18,564 nucleotides of DNA. Origin: Methanothermococcus okinawensis. GTDB lineage: Archaea > AGJL01 > Methanococci > Methanococcales > Methanococcaceae. Of the stretch, positions 14,467 through 18,564 are shown piece by piece. Below the pieces are notes generated by a model, which did no database searches, was not told the DNA's origin, and saw nothing but the letters and a program-made list of their open reading frames with translations. The first letter of the stretch is position 1; the number at the start of each line of letters is the position of its first letter. The stretch spans positions 1 through 18,564 of the forward strand of contig DQVU01000044.1 of assembly GCA_015661585.1 (NCBI GenBank), read 5' to 3'. The position numbers and the translations under genes were made by a program.

Positions 14467-15102
14467 TAGGAACCTTCCAAATTCTACGATATTCCTACTT
14501 TGGATGAATATCTTACCTGTCCCTCTGAATTCATATACTCTGCCCTCTCCACTGAAGATCGTAGTTTTTAAACCCCCTATTCTTTTTAGGGAATATTCAA
14601 GGCCCTCAGTGAATCCTACGAGGTTTCCGTTATCTACTATAATCTTGTCGTCCTCTAACTCGATAGTTTCAAGAACCCCAAAGGAGGATAGGAACACATC
14701 CCCCTCTCCCTTAAGTTTCATCAAAAAAAGCCCCATTCCACCAAATATCATCTTCAAGTCACTAAGCTTAGTATCTATCTCTATATCTGGTGAGGACGCT
14801 AAGTAGGCGCCACTTTGGACGTAGAGAGTTCCATCTAATCTGTAGTGAGTAATATCCCCTACGTATTTTGGAGCTAAGGCCAAGGTACCAGTCCCATAGA
14901 ATTTATTTAAAAAGAGATTCTCCCCTACTACCATCCTCTTTAACGCCCCCATCAAACCTCCCCTTATATCTGTATCCACCTGGATACCCTTGGACATATA
15001 GACCATGGCGCCGGTTTCTGCTATTATACTCTGATCTCTAAGGTTTATTTTTAGTAGAGAGTAAGCTGGGCCATACTCTATTTTAAAATCGTACTCTGTC
15101 AT
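14434..15102 (-). CDS. AIM24-family protein (TIGR00266-like)
   Basis: 222-residue protein of the AIM24/DUF124 family: beta-rich with glycine turns, function unknown. Features: an N-terminal YGPAYSLLKINL strand, AETGAMVYMS near 30-39 (the family's GxM segment), GLMGALKRMVVGENLFLNKF, a GTLALAPKYVGDI segment, and C-terminal GEGRVYEFRGTGKIFIQSRN. No signal peptide or membrane segment. The ATG at 15102 has GAGGAGAT three bases upstream. It ends inside the radical SAM gene on the other strand. The family occurs in archaea, bacteria and mitochondria; the neighbourhood gives no clue to its job here. Confidence 0.85.
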   Translation of the reverse strand: MTEYDFKIEYGPAYSLLKINLRDQSIIAETGAMVYMSKGIQVDTDIRGGLMGALKRMVVGENLFLNKFYGTGTLALAPKYVGDITHYRLDGTLYVQSGAYLASSPDIEIDTKLSDLKMIFGGMGLFLMKLKGEGDVFLSSFGVLETIELEDDKIIVDNGNLVGFTEGLEYSLKRIGGLKTTIFSGEGRVYEFRGTGKIFIQSRNIVEFGRFLSEYLSVGKGS

Positions 15103-15178
15103 AGTATCTCCTCAGTAACTTTTAATGTGTTTTATAAAAGTTGGATATATTTATTGTTTTTTATTTTGCTCCTCATAA

Positions 15179-15194
15179 CCGAAAAGTTTATATA
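15179..15194 (+). promoter_or_regulatory. Promoter of tRNA-Cys (BRE plus TATA box)
   Basis: CCGAAAAG (15179-15186) followed by TTTATATA (15187-15194) is close to the methanogen BRE/TATA consensus used for stable RNA genes. A start site about 25 bases downstream would leave a leader of roughly 25 bases before the tRNA. Confidence 0.75.
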
Positions 15195-15240
15195 GTAGAT
15201 ATAATTACTACCATATTAGATATCCTTAAGTGGGTGTTGT

Positions 15241-15317
15241 GCCAGGGTAGTCTAGTCTGGCAAGGCGGCGGACTGCAGATCCGCTTTAGGAGGGTTCAAA
15301 TCCCTCCCCTGGCTCCA
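15241..15317 (+). tRNA. tRNA-Cys (anticodon GCA), CCA encoded
   Basis: Complete cloverleaf read by eye. The acceptor stem GCCAGGG (15241-15247) pairs with CCCTGGC (15307-15313). The D stem GTCT/AGGC encloses a nine-base loop with GG. The anticodon stem GCGGA/TCCGC holds loop CTGCAGA, with GCA at 15275-15277. The T stem GAGGG/CCCTC has loop TTCAAAT. The discriminator base is T, the tRNA-Cys identity base, and CCA is genome-encoded. In many Methanococcales this tRNA is charged through SepRS/SepCysS rather than CysRS; that is family knowledge, not visible here. Confidence 0.97.
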
Positions 15318-15324
15318 TTTTTTT
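15318..15324 (+). terminator. T-tract after tRNA-Cys
   Basis: Seven T residues directly follow the encoded CCA, the usual archaeal stop for a single tRNA gene. Confidence 0.7.
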
Positions 15325-15450
15325 GTAGATATTATATTTATATATTTAAATATATTAGTAAAATATGGATAAGTATTAATTTATTAAATATTTAGATATC
15401 ATATTTTAAATTTATTAATAGATATCTCCATAATTCCAAAACGACAACTT

Positions 15451-15458
15451 TTTATATA
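15451..15458 (+). promoter_or_regulatory. Promoter TATA box for hmd
   Basis: TTTATATA, preceded by ACGACAACTT and followed by ATTTC, lies about 50 bases before the hmd ATG. A start site about 25 bases downstream would give a leader of about 25 bases that includes the AAGGTGATATT ribosome binding site (15491-15501). Clean match to the consensus and to the expected spacing. Confidence 0.7.
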
Positions 15459-15501
15459 ATTTCTATAAATAATATTGATTGTCAAAAAATAAGGTGATAT
15501 T

Positions 15502-16533
15502 ATGAAGATTGCCATATTGGGAGCAGGGTGTTATAGAACTCATGCCGCTTCAGGGATTACAAACTTTGCAAGGGCTGTAGAGGTGGCAAACAAGGTAAAT
15601 AAACCTGAGATTGCATTAACCCACTCCTCAGTTACCTACGGAGCAGAATTGCTACACCTTGTCCCAGAGGTAGATGAGGTTGTACTCTCAGATCCCTGCT
15701 TCTCAGAGGATCCAGGCCTCGTTATAATAGATGAATTTGACCCACAGGAGGTTATAGAGGCACATTTATCTGGAGATCCTGAAAAGATAATGCCTGCCAT
15801 TAGAAAAGCTGTAATGGAAAAGGCTAAGGAACTTCCAAAACCGCCAAAGGCCTGTATCCACTTAGTACACCCAGAGGATGTAGGATTAAAGACAACCTCG
15901 GATGATAGGGAGGCAGTAAGTGATGCAGATATTGTAATAACCTGGTTACCAAAGGGGAAGAGTCAGCCAGGAATAATTGAAAAATTCGTGGATGCAATAA
16001 AAGAGGGGGCTATAGTAACACATGCCTGTACAATTCCAACTCCAAAGTTTGCTAAAATATTCAAGGATGCTGGAAGGGAGGATCTAAATATTACATCATA
16101 TCACCCAGGAGCAGTACCTGAGATGAAGGGACAGGTATTCTTGGCAGAGGGATTCGCATCTGAAGAGGCATTAGAGAAACTTTACAATATAGCAAAGATT
16201 GCAAGAGGTAATGCCTACAGACTACCTGCAAACCTCATAAGCCCAGTATGTGATATGGGATCAGCAGTTACCGCCACAGTATATGCAGTATTGCTGGCAT
16301 ATAGAGAAGCTGTTACAAAGATACTTGGAGCACCTGCAGACTTTGCCCAGATGATGGCAGATGAGGCTATCACTCAGATACTGGAGTTGATGAGGAAGGA
16401 AGGTATAGGTAAGATGGAGGAGAAGTTAGATCCTAAGGCTCTAACTGGTACAGCAGACAGTATGTGCTTTGGGCCTCTCTCAGATATATTACCCAATGCA
16501 TTGAAGGTTCTTGAGAAGTATGGTAAGGATTAA
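15502..16533 (+). CDS. hmd: H2-forming methylenetetrahydromethanopterin dehydrogenase ([Fe]-hydrogenase)
   Basis: 343-residue iron-only hydrogenase using H2 to reduce methenyl-H4MPT to methylene-H4MPT. It carries the iron-guanylylpyridinol cofactor. N-terminal Rossmann domain: ILGAGCYRTHAASG with His14. The iron ligand Cys176 lies in VTHACTIPTPKF and His201 in SYHPGAVPEMKG, matching the numbering known for Methanocaldococcus Hmd. The presence of Cys176 and His14 and the full length argue for true Hmd rather than the HmdII/HmdIII paralogues. No cofactor-synthesis (hcg) genes are in view. A strong TATA box and ribosome binding site suggest high expression. Confidence 0.97.
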   Translation: MKIAILGAGCYRTHAASGITNFARAVEVANKVNKPEIALTHSSVTYGAELLHLVPEVDEVVLSDPCFSEDPGLVIIDEFDPQEVIEAHLSGDPEKIMPAIRKAVMEKAKELPKPPKACIHLVHPEDVGLKTTSDDREAVSDADIVITWLPKGKSQPGIIEKFVDAIKEGAIVTHACTIPTPKFAKIFKDAGREDLNITSYHPGAVPEMKGQVFLAEGFASEEALEKLYNIAKIARGNAYRLPANLISPVCDMGSAVTATVYAVLLAYREAVTKILGAPADFAQMMADEAITQILELMRKEGIGKMEEKLDPKALTGTADSMCFGPLSDILPNALKVLEKYGKD

Positions 16534-16583
16534 TTAAATATCCCTATCTTTTTACTTTTTACATCTTAGTAATAATTATAACC

Positions 16584-16636
16584 CCGTTCCCATTAAAATA
16601 TCCTATTATTTTTATTATTATAACGATTATTATTTT
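16584..16636. repeat. Inverted GGGAAC motif plus T-rich 27-base block
   Basis: Between convergent hmd and the CooC-like gene. CGTTCCCATTAAAA is the reverse complement of TTTTAATGGGAAC, shared with 7017-7029 over 13 bases. It is followed by the T-rich block at 16610-16636, which matches 6974-7000 with one change (TAACG for TAACA). Compared with the ppaC-bioF gap, the GGGAAC part is flipped while the T-rich block is not. It may act as a 3' end or bidirectional terminator, but that is unproven. Confidence 0.55.
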
Positions 16637-16653
16637 TTAATATACTTTGAGAA

Positions 16654-17415
16654 TTAAGATACTATATATCTATCTACAATTTTTTCGACTTCCCTATATA
16701 CCTCGTTATTCTCATCTATCTCAAATAAAGGTATCCCTAAGAGATCGTACTTGGCAATTTCTTCACTGTAGGGCAACTTTGCAATTAACTTGAGTCCAAG
16801 TTCCCTGGCGTATCTCTCTACCATTTCTGAAGTTTTCTCATTAACCTTATTAGCCACTACATAGATGTTTTTAAATTTGATATCTAACTCCTCTGCCAAC
16901 TTCTTTATCCTCTTTGCAGTCCCAAGTCCCCTCTTAGATGCATCAGTCACCACTATCATAGTATCTACATTTTGAGTTGTCCTCCTACTTAGGTGTTCCA
17001 GTCCAGCCTCAGTATCTATCACTACGTAGTCGTAGGATGTTGATAGGTTATCTATTATCTGTCTTAACCAGTTATTTACACTACAGTAACAGCCACTACC
17101 TTCAGGCCTTCCCATAACTAACAAGTCGAAGTTGTCAGTCTCCACTATTATCTCGTATATCTTTCCCATAAGGTACTCCTGTTTAGATATACCTGGCGGC
17201 AACTTATTCTCCTCTACCAACCTCTTCAACTCCTCCCTTATATCACCTATGGTTCTCTCCACCTCTACACCTAGGGTTTCTGGAAGGTTAGAGTCTGGAT
17301 CTGCATCTATAACAAGTAGATTTTTACTCATTTTAGATAATACTTTTACAAGGAATGTGGAAAACATGGTTTTCCCAGTCCCTCCTTTCCCACTTACAGC
17401 GATTATCTTTGCCAA
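16654..17415 (-). CDS. cooC: CooC-like nickel-insertion ATPase (MinD/ParA-type P-loop)
   Basis: 253-residue P-loop ATPase. Deviant Walker A SGKGGTGKT at residues 8-16, IDADPDSNLP at 36-45, and GRPEGSGCYC with Cys109 and Cys111, the CxC pair that binds metal at the dimer interface in CooC. Walker B-like VVIDTEAGLEHLSRRT follows. CooC proteins help nickel insertion into CO dehydrogenase/acetyl-CoA synthase, whose genes are not in this window. The start is TTG at 17413-17415 with GGTGAT three bases upstream. It faces hmd tail-to-tail. A related role in another metal centre is possible. Confidence 0.8.
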   Translation of the reverse strand: MAKIIAVSGKGGTGKTMFSTFLVKVLSKMSKNLLVIDADPDSNLPETLGVEVERTIGDIREELKRLVEENKLPPGISKQEYLMGKIYEIIVETDNFDLLVMGRPEGSGCYCSVNNWLRQIIDNLSTSYDYVVIDTEAGLEHLSRRTTQNVDTMIVVTDASKRGLGTAKRIKKLAEELDIKFKNIYVVANKVNEKTSEMVERYARELGLKLIAKLPYSEEIAKYDLLGIPLFEIDENNEVYREVEKIVDRYIVS

Positions 17416-17475
17416 TATATCACCAAGAATTAAATATTATTTCAATAATGGATACTTATGTACCTACACAAAAGA

Positions 17476-17534
17476 TTTATATCTATTGTTATAATATTCC
17501 TTTTTGATTATTATTATTTTAAAATTTATATATA
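17476..17534 (+). promoter_or_regulatory. Candidate TATA boxes for the helical protein gene
   Basis: Two strings compete: TTTATATC at 17476-17483, which would give a leader of about 40 bases to the ATG at 17544, and TTTATATATA at 17525-17534, whose start site would fall near 17552-17556. The second would suit a leaderless message beginning at the in-frame ATG at 17556. Confidence 0.35.
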
Positions 17535-17543
17535 GGGATTTAT

Positions 17544-18564
17544 ATGTATGATCAAATGTTTCAAAAAGATCTTTTACAACTTTTCCTTGAATATTACAAA
17601 CAAGATTGGAAGAAACGATCTGAAGCTGCTAAAATATTAGGATATATTAAAGATCAAGAGGAGATAAATAAATTAACCCCTTACATTGTTGAGTTGGCCT
17701 TAGATACAAATAGATTCATTAGAATAAACTTAGCTCACTCCTTAAAGAAAATAGTGTTGGAATACAATATCATAAATGAGGATATCTTTGTCCTCTTGTA
17801 CCTTTGGGCTAACTCTCCAATTGCCATACTTTCAGAGATGGCTAGGAGAATTATATCGTCCTTAGATATACATGTGATATCAAGATACATACTATCTCTG
17901 TCTTTGAAGTTGTACTCTTCAGAACCTATAAAAGTGATATATGCACTATTCAGTATGGGGTTGATATCCACTGTAAATCCTGAATATATCACAAACACAC
18001 TACCTGAAATAATAACCATTGCCAACGGACATAGGTACAAACTTATACAGTTACTCGCCATTGAGATATTGGAAGAATTTGTAAATATGAAAAAGGAGCA
18101 TTTAATATCTAACTTTGTACATATCTACAGAGTGTATATATACACCGAATATAAAAAGGAAGGACAACAACTTAAGAGGGGGAGTGTTGAGTATATTCTC
18201 TCTAAGTACTTTAAAAAACAGCTGACAAAGGATGATATTGCAGATTTAATCTACGATTTGATACAACTTCAAACTCCAGGTAAAAAGATAATATTACTGT
18301 TGATGTACACCCACTTCAAGCCTCTCAGGGAGTTATTAGATGGAGATGAAAACCTCAGTAAGATACTACTGGAGGAGGTCCTAACGCAGATAAAGAATGA
18401 TGAATTCATCGTTAAACTCTCTGCAATACTACTTTTCTCAAAAATCGTAACTGTAGAGAAAGTTTATAAAAATCTAAGTAAAAAAGACATTGAGAATTTC
18501 TTTAAGGTGATAGAAGATAGTCTAACTAAGGGTAACTACCTCCTCAAGGGATTCTCCCTTGAGG
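17544..18564 (+). CDS. Unrecognised helical-repeat (HEAT/ARM-like) protein, partial at right edge
   Basis: Open from ATG at 17544 (or 17556) to the end of the window without a stop, at least 340 residues; the C-terminus is cut off. It begins MYDQMFQKDLLQLFLEYY. The sequence is a run of amphipathic Leu/Ile-rich helices separated by short Asn/Asp/Pro turns, for example EAAKILGYIKD, IRINLAHSLKKIV, ISRYILSLSLKLY and FIVKLSAILLFSKIV, which is the look of HEAT or ARM solenoids. I see no cysteine, nucleotide-binding motif, signal peptide or membrane segment. The upstream GGGAT is a weak ribosome binding site. It is divergent from cooC. Helical scaffold proteins usually bind other proteins; the partner here is unknown. 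Confidence 0.7.
   Translation, partial: MYDQMFQKDLLQLFLEYYKQDWKKRSEAAKILGYIKDQEEINKLTPYIVELALDTNRFIRINLAHSLKKIVLEYNIINEDIFVLLYLWANSPIAILSEMARRIISSLDIHVISRYILSLSLKLYSSEPIKVIYALFSMGLISTVNPEYITNTLPEIITIANGHRYKLIQLLAIEILEEFVNMKKEHLISNFVHIYRVYIYTEYKKEGQQLKRGSVEYILSKYFKKQLTKDDIADLIYDLIQLQTPGKKIILLLMYTHFKPLRELLDGDENLSKILLEEVLTQIKNDEFIVKLSAILLFSKIVTVEKVYKNLSKKDIENFFKVIEDSLTKGNYLLKGFSLE

Noticed and set aside
15141..15395. 84-residue plus-strand frame over the tRNA
   Set aside because: It spans the complete tRNA-Cys and its promoter, has no ribosome binding site, and reads through AT-rich spacer.
17735..18061. 108-residue minus-strand frame
   Set aside because: It lies wholly inside the long plus-strand frame from 17544, has no good ribosome site, and is the shadow of that gene.

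Overview
The window is AT-rich archaeal DNA from a hydrogenotrophic methanogen of the order Methanococcales, most likely from its thermophilic or hyperthermophilic side (Methanocaldococcus, Methanotorris, Methanothermococcus). Reasons: archaeal information-processing genes (Rpo7, Spt4, S24e, S27ae), an F420-reducing hydrogenase with an in-frame UGA and an archaeal-type SECIS hairpin, the iron-only hydrogenase Hmd, a probable methanofuran gene, a Na+/H+ antiporter that keeps the MjNhaP1 residue numbering at its key positions, GGTGAT-type ribosome binding sites, and a GC-rich tRNA in otherwise AT-rich DNA. The genus is inference.

Layout: 19-1761 (minus) is a tight operon rpo7-spt4-dephospho-CoA kinase-rps24e-rps27ae. 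About 850 bases without a convincing gene follow. On the plus strand come a NhaP-type antiporter (2621-3874), a 17-codon ORF with a good ribosome binding site (3886-3939), and a wecC-type nucleotide sugar dehydrogenase (3940-5223). A 655-base gap holds two copies of a dispersed repeat. Next are ppaC (plus) and bioF (minus), convergent, with another repeat copy between them. From 8674 to 12021 lies the fruADGB operon. Then come a probable mfnD (12297-13187), a 400-base gap with a repeat copy, a radical SAM/Twitch-like protein (13588-14466) overlapping tail-to-tail with an AIM24-family gene (14434-15102, minus), tRNA-Cys(GCA), hmd, a convergent CooC-like ATPase, and an unfinished long helical protein that runs off the right edge.

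How the genes fit: Fru couples H2 to F420 reduction and Hmd couples H2 to methenyl-H4MPT reduction. Together with Mtd (not in this window) Hmd can replace the nickel enzyme, so the window carries both routes by which H2 electrons reach the F420/H4MPT pool. MfnD would supply the C1 carrier methanofuran for the first step of the same pathway. FruA is the easiest gene to mis-annotate: the apparent stop at 9829-9831 is almost certainly Sec386, and the true end is 9903.

The least explained material is non-coding. A repeat family of about 80-140 bases has at least five copies with CTGAACA/TGTTCAG-like ends. A second motif (TCTTTTAATCACTACTTT...AATGGGAAC) and a near-identical 27-base T-rich block recur in gene 3' gaps. 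I saw no CRISPR array, insertion sequence, integrase or phage gene.
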